A stretch of DNA of 64,000 nucleotides from NCBI GenBank assembly GCA_045599035.1, contig JAZRVI010000027.1:1-64000 (forward strand), in the 5' to 3' direction. The translations under genes and the position numbers were made by a program. This DNA comes from CATZDY01 sp045599035 (GTDB taxonomy: Bacteria; Bacillota; Desulfotomaculia; Desulfotomaculales; Desulfocucumaceae). Position 1 is the first letter of the stretch. Every line of letters starts with the position of its first letter. Positions 28,337 through 38,343 of the stretch are shown here, one piece after another. The notes under the pieces are model-generated. The model searched no databases. It saw only the letters and a program-made list of their open reading frames with translations, and was not told where the DNA came from.

Positions 28337-31126
28337 ATGTTGGAGCAAATTAAAATTCGAGGAGCCAGGGTGCATAACCTGAAAAATGTGGATTTGGCCT
28401 TTCCCCGGAATAAACTGGTGGTTTTTACCGGGCTGTCCGGTTCGGGCAAATCCTCCCTGGCTTTTGATACTATTTACGCCGAAGGAAGGCGGCGTTATGT
28501 GGAATCCCTGTCTTCTTATGCCCGTCAGTTTCTGGGTCAAATGGACAAGCCGGAGGTGGATTATATCGAGGGCTTGTCCCCGGCCATTTCCATTGATCAA
28601 AAAACTACTTCTCACAATCCCCGTTCCACCGTAGGAACCGTAACGGAAATTTATGATTATCTGCGTTTGCTGTTTGCCCGAATTGGCCAGCCCCATTGTC
28701 CCCAATGCGGGCGGGAAATTGCTCGGCAGACTGTGCAGCAAATGGTGGATCAGCTTTTTAAATGGCCGGAAGGTACTCGTTTACAAATTTTGGCTCCAGT
28801 AGTCAAGAGCAAAAAGGGCGAGTTTGTCAAACTGCTGGAGGAAATTCGACGGGATGGTTTTAGCCGAATGCGGATTGATGGAGAAATCAGGGATTTGAGT
28901 GAGGAAATTAAGCTGGCCAAAAATAAAAAGCATAGTCTGGAAATTATTGTAGATCGCCTGGTGGTGCGGGAAAGCAATCGCAGCCGTTTGGCCTCTTCCC
29001 TGGAAACTACCTTGCACTATGGGGGTGGCCTGGCTTTAATCTGGTTGGAAGAGCAGGAAATCTTATTCAGTGAAAATTTTGCCTGCCCGGAATGCGGCAT
29101 TAGCCTGCCCAATTTGGAACCCCGTTTATTTTCCTTTAACAATCCCTTTGGAGCCTGCCCGGAATGTACCGGTTTGGGAGTTAAACTGGAGCTGGATCCG
29201 GAATTGCTGCTGCCTAATCCTCAGCTTTCTTTGGAGGAAGGAGCCATTCGGGGTTGTGGAGGGCAGTTTTATGGTTATTTGGAAAAGCTGGCAGAACGGT
29301 TGGGCTTTTCTCTGCGAACTCCTTTTGCAGAATTGCCCAAGGAGCTTCAGCAGATTATTTTTTATGGGGAAGCTGGTTTTGAAGGAGCTATTCCCTATTT
29401 AAGTCGGCGTTATCGGGAAACCAGCTCAGATTTTATTCGCCGGGATTTGGAGCATTATATGAACTCCCGGACTTGTCCGGCCTGTCAGGGCAAGCGTTTG
29501 CGGCCAGAGGCTTTGGCGGTTTTAATTGGCGGCCGGTCTATTTGGGAGGTTAGTTCCCTGGCTGCTGTGGAGTGTTTGGAATTTTTTGAAAAAACCAAAT
29601 TTACAGAACGCCAGCAATTTATTGGACAGCAGGTCTTAAAGGAAATCCGCACCCGATTGGGCTTTTTGCTGGATGTTGGTCTGGACTATCTGACCTTGAA
29701 CCGTATGGCCGGAACCTTGTCGGGAGGAGAAAGCCAGCGGATTCGCCTGGCCACCCAGATTGGCAGCGGCTTAATGGGGGTTTTGTATATTTTGGACGAA
29801 CCCAGCATTGGCTTGCACCAGCGGGATAATCAGCTTTTATTGCAAACCCTGCTCAGACTGCGGGATTTGGGCAATACCCTGATTGTGGTGGAACATGATG
29901 AAGAAACCATTCGGACGGCTGATTTGGTGGTGGATATTGGCCCCGGAGCCGGAGAACATGGCGGGCAAATTGTGGCCTGTGGGACAGCCGAAGAAATTAT
30001 GCAGATTCCGGCTTCAATTACCGGGCAGTTTTTAAGCGGTCAACGCTTTATTCCCATTCCGACCAGCCGCCGTTCGCTTTCTGAAAAAAAATTGCAGGTG
30101 CTGGGAGCTACAGCCAATAATTTGCAGAATATTAATATAGATTTTCCTTTAGGAGTGTTTATTTGTGTAACCGGGGTTAGTGGTTCCGGGAAAAGCTCAC
30201 TGGTTAATGAAGTCCTGGCCAAAAGGCTGCTGGCGGAATTAAATCGAGCCAAGGTTAAAGCCGGAGCCTGCCGGGAAATCAGGGGTCTGGAATATCTGGA
30301 CAAGGTGATTGAGGTGGATCAGTCGCCCATTGGCCGCACTCCCCGCTCCAATCCGGCCACCTATACCGGGGTTTTTAATGATATTCGGGAATTATTTGCT
30401 CAAACTGCGGAAGCTCGGGTGCGAGGCTACAAGCCGGGACGCTTTAGCTTTAATGTTAAAGGGGGGCGTTGTGAAGCCTGCCAGGGAGATGGCATTTTAA
30501 AAATTGAAATGCACTTTTTGCCGGATGTTTATGTCCCCTGTGAGGTCTGCAAGGGACAAAGATACAATCGGGAAACTTTGGAGGTAAAATATAAAAACCG
30601 GAATATTGCTGAAGTTTTGCAAATGACGGTGGAGGAGGCTTTGGAATTTTTCTCGGCTTTGCCCAAAATTAAACGCAAGCTGCAAACCCTTTGTGATGTG
30701 GGGTTGGGGTATATTCGGCTGGGGCAGTCAGCACCAGAGCTTTCCGGAGGAGAAGCCCAGCGGGTAAAGCTGGCAACAGAATTAGCTCGTCGTTCCAATG
30801 GCCGAACCATATATATTTTGGACGAACCAACCACCGGTTTACATATGGCGGATGTGGAGCGTTTGCTGGTAGTTTTGCATAGATTGGTGGAGGCTGGAGA
30901 CACGGTGGTAGTTATTGAACATAATCTGGATGTAATTAAAACAGCGGATTATTTGATTGACCTGGGGCCGGAAGGCGGCTGGCGGGGCGGTCAGGTGGTG
31001 GCTTGCGGTCGGCCGGAAGAAATAGCAGAAGTGGCCGCTTCCTATACCGGACGGTTTTTAAAGCCGGTTTTGGCCAAAGGAAAGCCTGGGGAGCCGTCAG
31101 CCCTTGGGCTGACGAAAGAAGTTTAA
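28337..31126 (+). CDS. uvrA: Excinuclease ABC subunit A
   Basis: A 929-residue damage-recognition ATPase with two ABC modules. Walker A motifs GLSGSGKSS (about 31-39) and GVSGSGKSS (about 614-622), signature motifs LSGGESQRIRLA (about 462) and LSGGEAQRVKLA (about 802), and zinc-binding cysteine pairs (CPQC near 121, CPEC pairs at 250-275, CPAC near 383, CEAC/CEVC at 712-738). It loads UvrB on lesions. The terminal 15 residues after the FLKP motif are an ordinary variable tail. Confidence 0.96.
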   Translation: MLEQIKIRGARVHNLKNVDLAFPRNKLVVFTGLSGSGKSSLAFDTIYAEGRRRYVESLSSYARQFLGQMDKPEVDYIEGLSPAISIDQKTTSHNPRSTVGTVTEIYDYLRLLFARIGQPHCPQCGREIARQTVQQMVDQLFKWPEGTRLQILAPVVKSKKGEFVKLLEEIRRDGFSRMRIDGEIRDLSEEIKLAKNKKHSLEIIVDRLVVRESNRSRLASSLETTLHYGGGLALIWLEEQEILFSENFACPECGISLPNLEPRLFSFNNPFGACPECTGLGVKLELDPELLLPNPQLSLEEGAIRGCGGQFYGYLEKLAERLGFSLRTPFAELPKELQQIIFYGEAGFEGAIPYLSRRYRETSSDFIRRDLEHYMNSRTCPACQGKRLRPEALAVLIGGRSIWEVSSLAAVECLEFFEKTKFTERQQFIGQQVLKEIRTRLGFLLDVGLDYLTLNRMAGTLSGGESQRIRLATQIGSGLMGVLYILDEPSIGLHQRDNQLLLQTLLRLRDLGNTLIVVEHDEETIRTADLVVDIGPGAGEHGGQIVACGTAEEIMQIPASITGQFLSGQRFIPIPTSRRSLSEKKLQVLGATANNLQNINIDFPLGVFICVTGVSGSGKSSLVNEVLAKRLLAELNRAKVKAGACREIRGLEYLDKVIEVDQSPIGRTPRSNPATYTGVFNDIRELFAQTAEARVRGYKPGRFSFNVKGGRCEACQGDGILKIEMHFLPDVYVPCEVCKGQRYNRETLEVKYKNRNIAEVLQMTVEEALEFFSALPKIKRKLQTLCDVGLGYIRLGQSAPELSGGEAQRVKLATELARRSNGRTIYILDEPTTGLHMADVERLLVVLHRLVEAGDTVVVIEHNLDVIKTADYLIDLGPEGGWRGGQVVACGRPEEIAEVAASYTGRFLKPVLAKGKPGEPSALGLTKEV

Positions 31127-31148
31127 TTTTGTCAGGGGGGGAAATCTG

Positions 31149-33002
31149 ATGGATAAAGCCCCATATATGCCCGATAAGCCGGGAGTTTATTTATTTCGGG
31201 ATCGGGAAGGCCGAGTTATTTATGTAGGCAAGGCTGTTTCCCTGAAAAACCGGGTTCGCTCCTACTTTCAACCGGAAGCCAGCCTGCCTTTGAAAACCCG
31301 TACCATGCGAAAAAAGGCTTACAGTCTGGAGTATATTCTCACCGACAATGAGGTCGAAGCTCTGATTTTGGAAGCCAATTTGATCAAGGAGCATTGGCCG
31401 CAATATAATATTGTTTTAAAGGACGATAAAAGCTATCCTTATCTGAAAATTACCTGGCAGGAAAAATTCCCCCGTTTGCTTTTGACCCGGCGGGTTTTAA
31501 AGGATGGAGCCAAATATTATGGACCTTACAGCAAGCCTGGAGCCGTACAGGAGGTTTTGGCACTTTTAAAGCGGGTTTTTCCGCTCCGAGCCTGCCGAAG
31601 CCGAGAGCTTCCAGCTCGGAGCCGTCCCTGTTTAAACTATCATATTCACCGTTGTTTGGCTCCCTGCTGTGCTTTGATAAGTGAAAATGCTTACCGCCAA
31701 ATGGTGCAGCAGGTTTGCTGGTTTTTGGAAGGGCGGCAAACTGACTTGCAAAACCAGCTTCAAGCCAAAATGGAAGCGGCTTCCGAAGCCTTGAATTTTG
31801 AAGAGGCGGCGTTATATCGGGATCAGCTCCGAGCCTTACAGACCATCCTGGCCAAACAAAAAATTACTCTGCCTGATGAGGTTGACCGGGATATTTTGGC
31901 TTTGGCTTGTCAGGCTGAAACCGCCTGTCTGATGCTGTTCTTTGTTCGTCGAGGTAAGCTTTTGGGGCGGGAGCGTTTTATTTTGGACAAGGTGGGCGAG
32001 GAGTCGGAAGCAGCCATTGCAGCCGCTTTTCTTCAACAATATTATCATCAGACTGAAATTATTCCAGCGGAAATTTTGCTTTCAGTTGATTTGCGGGAGG
32101 AGAAAGAGCTGATCGAAACCTGGTTAAGTCGGAAAAAGGGCAGCCGGGTGGTTTTGCATCAGCCTCAACGGGGGGACAAAAAGAAGCTGCTGGATATGAG
32201 CCTGAAAAATGCTCAACTAAGCCTGTCCGAGGTTCTGGCGGAACGCCTGGTCAAGACTACTGCTTCTGAGGATCTGGCTTTGCTGGCCGCCGCTTTAGGT
32301 CTGGAAAAAATTCCGGAACGCTTGGAATGTTTTGATATTTCCAACACTCAAGGGGAAGAAAGCGTAGCTTCTTTGGCGGTTTTTTTGAGGGGTAAACCGG
32401 CTCCCCAGGAATATCGCAAATTTAAAATTCGGACGGTGCAGGGAGCCAATGACTTTGCCTCCATTGAGGAAGCGGTCAAGCGGCGTTTTATTCATGGTCT
32501 GGAGGAACGCCGACTCATTAATTTGGGACAGCTTTCCAGTAAAAAAGCCAAATTTGCTCAATTTCCGGATTTATTATTAATTGACGGGGGAGCCGGACAG
32601 CTTAACGCTGCTTTGAAGGCTTTACAGGGTCTGGAACTGCCGGAGTTTAAAATTTTCGGCCTGGCCAAAAAGGAGGAATTGCTTTTTGCTCCAGGACAAA
32701 GCCAGCCGATCAGGCTGGGCTTGGAGCATCCGGGTTTGCAGATGCTCCAGCGTTTGCGGGATGAGGCTCACCGAATCGCTGTTACCTTTCACCGCCAGCT
32801 TCGTACCAAACGCAATTTAAAATCATTGTTAAGCGAAATAGAGGGTATTGGTTCGGTCAGACAAAGGGAATTGCTGAAAGCCTTTCCCTCTTTGGAAATT
32901 ATGGCCAAAGCTTCCTTGGAAGATTTGGCTGCTGTTCCGGGCATGAATAAAAAAGCGGCTTTGGCCGTATTAAATTTCTTGGGAGAAAATAGTTATGTAT
33001 AA
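31149..33002 (+). CDS. uvrC: Excinuclease ABC subunit C
   Basis: A 617-residue dual-incision nuclease. The GIY-YIG domain (PGVYLFRDREGRVIYVGKA, residues about 10-28) makes the 3' cut; a cysteine-rich CLNYHIHRCLAPC segment and a UVR domain (LNFEEAALYRDQLRALQ, about 215-235) follow; the RNase-H-like nuclease (FDISNTQGEESVASLAVF, LLIDGGAGQLNAAL) makes the 5' cut; HhH repeats lie at the C-terminus. Its stop overlaps the HAD phosphatase start by eight bases. Confidence 0.95.
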   Translation: MDKAPYMPDKPGVYLFRDREGRVIYVGKAVSLKNRVRSYFQPEASLPLKTRTMRKKAYSLEYILTDNEVEALILEANLIKEHWPQYNIVLKDDKSYPYLKITWQEKFPRLLLTRRVLKDGAKYYGPYSKPGAVQEVLALLKRVFPLRACRSRELPARSRPCLNYHIHRCLAPCCALISENAYRQMVQQVCWFLEGRQTDLQNQLQAKMEAASEALNFEEAALYRDQLRALQTILAKQKITLPDEVDRDILALACQAETACLMLFFVRRGKLLGRERFILDKVGEESEAAIAAAFLQQYYHQTEIIPAEILLSVDLREEKELIETWLSRKKGSRVVLHQPQRGDKKKLLDMSLKNAQLSLSEVLAERLVKTTASEDLALLAAALGLEKIPERLECFDISNTQGEESVASLAVFLRGKPAPQEYRKFKIRTVQGANDFASIEEAVKRRFIHGLEERRLINLGQLSSKKAKFAQFPDLLLIDGGAGQLNAALKALQGLELPEFKIFGLAKKEELLFAPGQSQPIRLGLEHPGLQMLQRLRDEAHRIAVTFHRQLRTKRNLKSLLSEIEGIGSVRQRELLKAFPSLEIMAKASLEDLAAVPGMNKKAALAVLNFLGENSYV

Positions 33003-33807
33003 GTTATTGGCAACGGATTTGGATGATACATTATTAAATGAAAACTGGAAAATTGGGGAGCGGGATAAAAATCTGATCCAAAAAGCCCGACAGCAGGGCT
33101 TGAAGGTAATTATTGCCACAGGCAGAATGTTTCGGGCGGCGGTGAGTTATGCAGAAGAATTGGAATTGGAATTGCCTTTAATTACCTATCAGGGAGCCTT
33201 AATAAAAAATCGTCTGACGGGGGAAATAATAAAGCAATATCCTTTACCCAATGTTCTGGCTTTGCAAATTGTCGAAGCCATTCGGCCTTGGGGCTATCAT
33301 TTGCATATGTATCATGATGATGAATTAATTGTGGCTGCCAAAAATGAGCATGTGCTGCGTTATGAAACAATGAGTCGCTGTCAGGCTCAGGAAGTGGGGG
33401 ATTTGGGACAATATTTGCAAAGAACCGGTTTGAACCCCATTAAAATTTTGGTGGCTGAAGAAGAAAGTAAGCTGGATGCCATTTTGCCTCTTTTGCGGGA
33501 ACAATTTAAAGATCACTTACATATTGCCAAGTCCAAAAGCTTTTATTTGGAGTTTTCCCACCCTTTGGCTCACAAGGGGCAGGCTTTGGCAGATTTAGCC
33601 ACTGCTTTGGGCGTTAAGCCGGAAGAAGTGATTGCTGTTGGAGATGGTTTTAATGATTGGGAAATGCTCAAGTGGGCTGGCTTGGGAGCGGCAGTAGCCA
33701 ATGCTCAGACGGAGATTAAGGCTATGGCTGATTATGTGACTGAGGCTTCCAATCAGGAAGGAGCCGTGGGGGAAGTTATTGAAAAATTTGTTTTGGGGAT
33801 GAGCTAA
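32995..33807 (+). CDS. Cof-type HAD-superfamily phosphatase
   Basis: A 270-residue HAD-IIB hydrolase: motif I DLDDTL (nucleophile Asp9), IIATGRM (motif II), a C2 cap domain between about 85 and 185, and motif IV GDGFNDWEMLKWAG near residue 215. Such enzymes dephosphorylate sugar phosphates or FMN; substrate is not predictable. It overlaps uvrC and its stop overlaps the ROK gene by one base, joining DNA-repair and sugar genes in one transcript. Confidence 0.9.
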   Translation: MYKLLATDLDDTLLNENWKIGERDKNLIQKARQQGLKVIIATGRMFRAAVSYAEELELELPLITYQGALIKNRLTGEIIKQYPLPNVLALQIVEAIRPWGYHLHMYHDDELIVAAKNEHVLRYETMSRCQAQEVGDLGQYLQRTGLNPIKILVAEEESKLDAILPLLREQFKDHLHIAKSKSFYLEFSHPLAHKGQALADLATALGVKPEEVIAVGDGFNDWEMLKWAGLGAAVANAQTEIKAMADYVTEASNQEGAVGEVIEKFVLGMS

Positions 33808-34748
33808 TGCGAAAATGCGTGGGAGCTGTAGATATTGGGGGCACCAAAATTCTGGCTGCTTTGGTTGATTATCGAGGGGAAATTTTAGAGGAAATTAAAT
33901 TGCCGACTCAGGCGGCGGACGGAGCTATGGAAGTGGTGGATCGAATAGCTGAAGCTTTACGCCGCCTGTGGCGGGAAAAAAAGTTCGATTGCGATTTATA
34001 TGGTTTGGGCATAGCGGTGGCCGGAAATGTTCATCCTAAAACTGAGGTAGTTGGATTGGCTTCCAATTTGGGCTGGCGAAACTTTCCTCTTAAGGATCAT
34101 TTGGCCGAAATTTTTTCCCTGCCGGTAGTGATGGATAATGATGCGAATTGCGGAGCTTTGGGAGAATATCATTATGGAGCCGGACGGGGCAGTCAGAACT
34201 TGCTTTATTTGACGGTCAGTACCGGAATTGGAGCGGGTTGGCTGGTCAATGGCCAGCCTGTTCGGGGGGCAAATGGAGCCGCTGGTGAATTGGGGCATTG
34301 GGTTTTGGAGCCGGAAGGCGATCTGTGTTCCTGCGGACGGCGGGGCTGTTTGGAAACCCTGGCTTCCGGGCGAGCCATTGCCAAAGCAGCTCAAAGATTA
34401 AGAGCAGCGGGTTATGGTCAGCGAATTGGGGAGCTGGAAGCGGTTCCAACTGCCCAAGCGGTCAATCAGGCGGCGGCTTTGGGCGATCCGGAGGCTCAAG
34501 CCATTTTATCCCAGGCAGTGGGGTATTTGGTACAGGCTTTGGAACAGGCCATTCTTTTTGCTGATCCGGATTTGGTGCTTTGGGGCGGGGGAGCTTTACA
34601 GCCGGAAGGATTTTATTGGAAGCTGCTGCAGGAAAAGCTGGCAGCCAAAACTGATTTCCCTGCTATTGCAGCCGCCGGAACCAGGTCCTGTCTTTTGGGA
34701 GCAGCCGCTTTGGCCTGGCAAAAATTCAGTCTGGGAGCTGCAAAATAA
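33807..34748 (+). CDS. ROK-family sugar kinase, probable glucokinase
   Basis: A 313-residue kinase with ATP-binding DIGGTKILAALVD at the N-terminus, catalytic Asp in VVMDNDANCGALGEYHYGAG, and the ROK zinc motif in GHWVLEP followed by CSCGRRGCLE. There is no N-terminal DNA-binding domain, so it is an enzyme and not a ROK repressor. Followed by a GH133 debranching enzyme and pgi, which supports a role in feeding glucose from glycogen into glycolysis. Confidence 0.88.
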   Translation: MRKCVGAVDIGGTKILAALVDYRGEILEEIKLPTQAADGAMEVVDRIAEALRRLWREKKFDCDLYGLGIAVAGNVHPKTEVVGLASNLGWRNFPLKDHLAEIFSLPVVMDNDANCGALGEYHYGAGRGSQNLLYLTVSTGIGAGWLVNGQPVRGANGAAGELGHWVLEPEGDLCSCGRRGCLETLASGRAIAKAAQRLRAAGYGQRIGELEAVPTAQAVNQAAALGDPEAQAILSQAVGYLVQALEQAILFADPDLVLWGGGALQPEGFYWKLLQEKLAAKTDFPAIAAAGTRSCLLGAAALAWQKFSLGAAK

Positions 34749-34829
34749 AATATAGATTAGGATTTCCCGAAGGATGAGCCTGCAAACCAGTCTCAAGAAG
34801 GGTTTGAAAATGGAGGAATAAAAAAAATT

Positions 34830-36779
34830 ATGAACAGTTGGGGCAAAGGTGATTGGACGGACTGGAAAACGGGAAGTCAAAAGGAATGGCTGGTTACCAA
34901 TGGTTTGGGAGGCTATGCTTCTTCTACAATTATCAATCTGAATACCCGCAAGTATCATGGTTTATTAATTGCTGCTTTAAACCCGCCGGTAGAACGCTGG
35001 CTTCTGGTTTCCCAGCTTGACGAACGCCTGGAAATGGACGGCCAGAGCTTTGGCCTGACCAGCTACCAAACTGAAGGCGGCTGGCGGCAAGAAGGCTTCC
35101 GTTATTTGCAGCGGGTGGAAAACCGGCCGGTTCCCACTTTTGTTTATCAGATTCAGGAATTTTGGCTGCAAAAGTCTATTTTTATGGTGTCTGGTCAAAA
35201 TACTACGGTTCTTCATTATCAAATTCAAAACGGTTCCTGCCCGGTCAGATTAAGCTTGAAGCCCCTGCTTAATTGCCGGGATTTTCATACCACCCAAAAT
35301 CATGAGCAGATAGCCATAAGCAGTCAGGTTTTGGCAAATGGCCTAAAGCTGCAATCCGGGGATTTAACCTGGCACATCCTGGCCAGTGAAGGCCGGGTTA
35401 TAGGGCAGGAGGATTATTTTTGGGGGACTTTTTATGAGCAGGAGCAGCAAAGAGGGGAAAGCAGCCGAGAGGATCATTTTATGCCGGCTCGCTTTGAACT
35501 GGAATTGAAACCTTATGAAAGCAAAGAATATACCTTGCTTTTGACGGCAGAACAGAAGCCTTTGCCTCAGATGAACGGAAAAGAGTTGTTGCAGGCAGAA
35601 ATTCGACGGCAGGAAGCTTTGCTGGCACAGGCTCCGGCAGCCTTGAAGGAGCAGGAGTGGACTAAAGAGCTGGTTTTGGCGGCAGATGCTTTTGTGGTGC
35701 AGAGAGCTTCCACCGGCTGTCAAAGCCTGATTGCCGGTTATCCCTGGTTTAATGACTGGGGACGAGATGCCATGATTGCTTTGCCGGGGTTGACTTTGGC
35801 TACTGGGCGTTATACTGTCGCCCGGGAAATTTTGCAGACTTATGCCCAAAACTGCCGGGAGGGACTTTTGCCCAATGTTTTTGTTTCCCGGCCTGCGGAA
35901 CCGGCTTTATATAATACGGTGGATGCTTCTCTGTGGTTCTTTTGGGCGGTGGAACGGTATTGGAATTACACCCAGGATTTGGACTTTATCCAAAAGGAAA
36001 TTTATCCGGTTTTAGAAGAAATTGTCCAAAGCTATCGACAAGGCACCCGTTTCGGGATTAAAATGGATACAGATGGTTTAATTCAAGCTGAAAACCCTCA
36101 GCTAACCTGGATGGATGCCCAGGTTGGGGACTGGGTGGTTACTCCTCGTTCCGGCAAGGCCGTGGAAATTTCGGCCTTGTGGTATAACGCTTTGCTTGTG
36201 ATGCGGGCTTTAAGTCCCCAGCCGGAACAAAAAATCCTTTATCAAAATTTAGCTCAATTAACCAAAAATTCTTTTGAGGATAAATTTTGGTATGAAGAGG
36301 GTGGATATTATCTGGATTTGCTGGATGGCTTCCTTACGCTTCGCCCTAACCAGGTGATTGCTTTGAGCCTGCCCTATTCTCCAGCTTCCCCAAATCGGGC
36401 TAAAAAAGCCTTGGCTCAGGTGGAACGGGAGCTGCTGACGGCTTATGGTCTTCGGACACTTGCTCCTCAAGCTCCTCAGTATCAGGGGCAATATCGTGGT
36501 GATCGCTGGCAAAGGGACGGAGCCTACCATCAGGGAACCGTTTGGAGCTGGCTGATTGGTCCTTTTATCAGTGCTTACCGCCGGGCTTATGGCCATACGG
36601 AATGGGATCGGCAGCAGGCCGGGCGTTTTTTGGCTCCTTTTCGGGAGCATTTGCGGGAAGCCGGAATAGGCTTTATCTCGGAAATTTTTGATGGTGATGA
36701 ACCCCATTGGCCTGGAGGGGCCATCGCTCAAGCCTGGTCAGTAGGTGAGGTTTTGCGGGTTTTGCGGGAGGAAATTTAA
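34830..36779 (+). CDS. Glycogen debranching enzyme, GH133 amylo-alpha-1,6-glucosidase type
   Basis: A 649-residue protein. The N-terminal domain starts KEWLVTNGLGGYASSTI (typical GDE_N) and the C-terminal (alpha/alpha)6 catalytic domain contains YPWFNDWGRDAMIALPGLTLATG (about 305-327), SLWFFWAVERYW and HWPGGAIAQAWSVGEVLR. It removes the alpha-1,6 branch residues left by phosphorylase. The ribosome binding site GGAGG is about 13 bases from ATG, longer than usual. Same direction as the ROK kinase and pgi. Confidence 0.9.
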   Translation: MNSWGKGDWTDWKTGSQKEWLVTNGLGGYASSTIINLNTRKYHGLLIAALNPPVERWLLVSQLDERLEMDGQSFGLTSYQTEGGWRQEGFRYLQRVENRPVPTFVYQIQEFWLQKSIFMVSGQNTTVLHYQIQNGSCPVRLSLKPLLNCRDFHTTQNHEQIAISSQVLANGLKLQSGDLTWHILASEGRVIGQEDYFWGTFYEQEQQRGESSREDHFMPARFELELKPYESKEYTLLLTAEQKPLPQMNGKELLQAEIRRQEALLAQAPAALKEQEWTKELVLAADAFVVQRASTGCQSLIAGYPWFNDWGRDAMIALPGLTLATGRYTVAREILQTYAQNCREGLLPNVFVSRPAEPALYNTVDASLWFFWAVERYWNYTQDLDFIQKEIYPVLEEIVQSYRQGTRFGIKMDTDGLIQAENPQLTWMDAQVGDWVVTPRSGKAVEISALWYNALLVMRALSPQPEQKILYQNLAQLTKNSFEDKFWYEEGGYYLDLLDGFLTLRPNQVIALSLPYSPASPNRAKKALAQVERELLTAYGLRTLAPQAPQYQGQYRGDRWQRDGAYHQGTVWSWLIGPFISAYRRAYGHTEWDRQQAGRFLAPFREHLREAGIGFISEIFDGDEPHWPGGAIAQAWSVGEVLRVLREEI

Positions 36780-36807
36780 GTACCTTATAAATAAAAAGGA
36801 GAGCTTT

Positions 36808-38160
36808 ATGCAGGAATTATTAACAGTTGATCTCGGCCACTTGGGGCAGGATAATGCTGCTGTGGTTGATAAGTATGCAAATGTATGGGCAGAATTTAAA
36901 AAGAATAATCTGGAAAAATCGGATTCTCCTTTAAATTTGCCCTGGACAACGGATTTGGTTCAAATTAAAAAGCTGGCCGAACAGTTTAAGAAGCGTTTTG
37001 GCAATATTCTGCTTTTGGGTATTGGGGGTTCGGCTTTGGGTACTCGGGCGATTCAGCAATTTCTGAACGGTTCCTTTTATAATTTGCAGCGAAAACCCCG
37101 TCTGTTTGTTTTGGATAATCTGGATCCCCGTTTGACGGCTCAATATGAAGCTTTGGCTGACTGGTCAGATACCGCTTTAATTTATATCAGTAAATCCGGT
37201 TCCACACCAGAAACGGCGGCTCAATTCGTTTATTTTTCTCAGAAATATCTGGCCGGAGGCGGTGATCCCCAGGATATTGTCATTATCTGCGATCCTGCCG
37301 ACAACGGGATTAATGCTTTAGCTCAGGAATTAAATTGTCATTTGTTCCATTTGCCCCATGAATTGCCGGGACGCTATTCTGTGCTTTCAGCCGTAGGCTT
37401 TTTGCCTGCAGAAATGGTAGGGATTGACAGTCAAAGGCTTTTGGCCGGAGCCAGGCAGGTGCGGGAGGGGCTGGAGAGGCTTGAACCGAAAAACAACGGT
37501 TTGTTCCTGCTGGCGGCGGCTTTACATGAATTGGGGCAGCAGGGCAAAAATATGCATATTCTTTTTAATTATTCCAGCTTTCTGGGGGAATTTGGCTTGT
37601 GGTTTGTCCAGCTTTGGGCGGAAAGCCTGGGCAAAAAGAATAATCTGGCCGGAGCTGAAGTCCGAGCCGGTATGACTCCGATAACTGCCCTGGGAGCTAC
37701 TGACCAGCATTCTGTGTTACAGCTTTTTAAGGAAGGGCCGCTGGATAAGGTTATTGGTTTTTTAAAGCTGGCTGAATGGGGTGAGGAACCGGTTTTACCC
37801 CAGGCTTTTGAGGATAAAAAGGAATACGCTTATTTGAGCGGCTTCCGAATGAGCGAGCAGTTGGCCATTGAGCAAATGGCCACGGAAATGACTCTGGTTA
37901 AATCTGGAATCCCCTGTTATCGGGTGGTTTTGCGGGATTTTTCCCCGGAAGTTTTGGGTGGTTTATTTTTCTTCTACGAAGCTTTGGTGGTCTTTATTGC
38001 TGCCTTGGAACAAATTAATCCCTACAATCAGCCTGGAGTTGAGGAAGGAAAACAAATTACTTATGCCCTGATGGGACGCAGGGACTATCAGGAGCAAGGG
38101 GAAGCCTGTCAAAAAATGGTACAGGATTTTGATGCTCAACGCCAAATTTGGCAGTTTTAG
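36808..38160 (+). CDS. pgi: Glucose-6-phosphate isomerase
   Basis: A 450-residue enzyme interconverting glucose-6-P and fructose-6-P. Sugar-phosphate binding LLLGIGGSALGTRAIQ and YISKSGSTPETAAQF, the PGRYSVLSAVGFLPA segment and a catalytic Glu region LWAESLGKKNN are intact. ATG 36808 follows AAAGGAGAG at six bases; the frame extends back without support. Closed by the terminator at 38208-38238, which ends the uvr-sugar transcript. Confidence 0.95.
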   Translation: MQELLTVDLGHLGQDNAAVVDKYANVWAEFKKNNLEKSDSPLNLPWTTDLVQIKKLAEQFKKRFGNILLLGIGGSALGTRAIQQFLNGSFYNLQRKPRLFVLDNLDPRLTAQYEALADWSDTALIYISKSGSTPETAAQFVYFSQKYLAGGGDPQDIVIICDPADNGINALAQELNCHLFHLPHELPGRYSVLSAVGFLPAEMVGIDSQRLLAGARQVREGLERLEPKNNGLFLLAAALHELGQQGKNMHILFNYSSFLGEFGLWFVQLWAESLGKKNNLAGAEVRAGMTPITALGATDQHSVLQLFKEGPLDKVIGFLKLAEWGEEPVLPQAFEDKKEYAYLSGFRMSEQLAIEQMATEMTLVKSGIPCYRVVLRDFSPEVLGGLFFFYEALVVFIAALEQINPYNQPGVEEGKQITYALMGRRDYQEQGEACQKMVQDFDAQRQIWQF

Positions 38161-38207
38161 TTAAAATTTTTAGTTGGGAAAAATTTCAGGCTTATTCTGG
38201 CTTTAGT

Positions 38208-38238
38208 GGGGCTGTCAAGGGACAGCTCTCTTTTTTTG
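38208..38238 (+). terminator. Intrinsic terminator after pgi
   Basis: GCTGTC-AAGG-GACAGC (38211-38226) extended by G-U and G-C pairs, then CTTTTTTT. Confidence 0.88.
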
Positions 38239-38343
38239 GCTAATTGTTTTGCGAAAAAATAAAGGAGAAAATTGCTGGAGGGCGAATAAAAAAAGAAGTT
38301 AAGAAAAATTTTTAGCGGGTAAAAAAGCTCAGGAATTGGAATT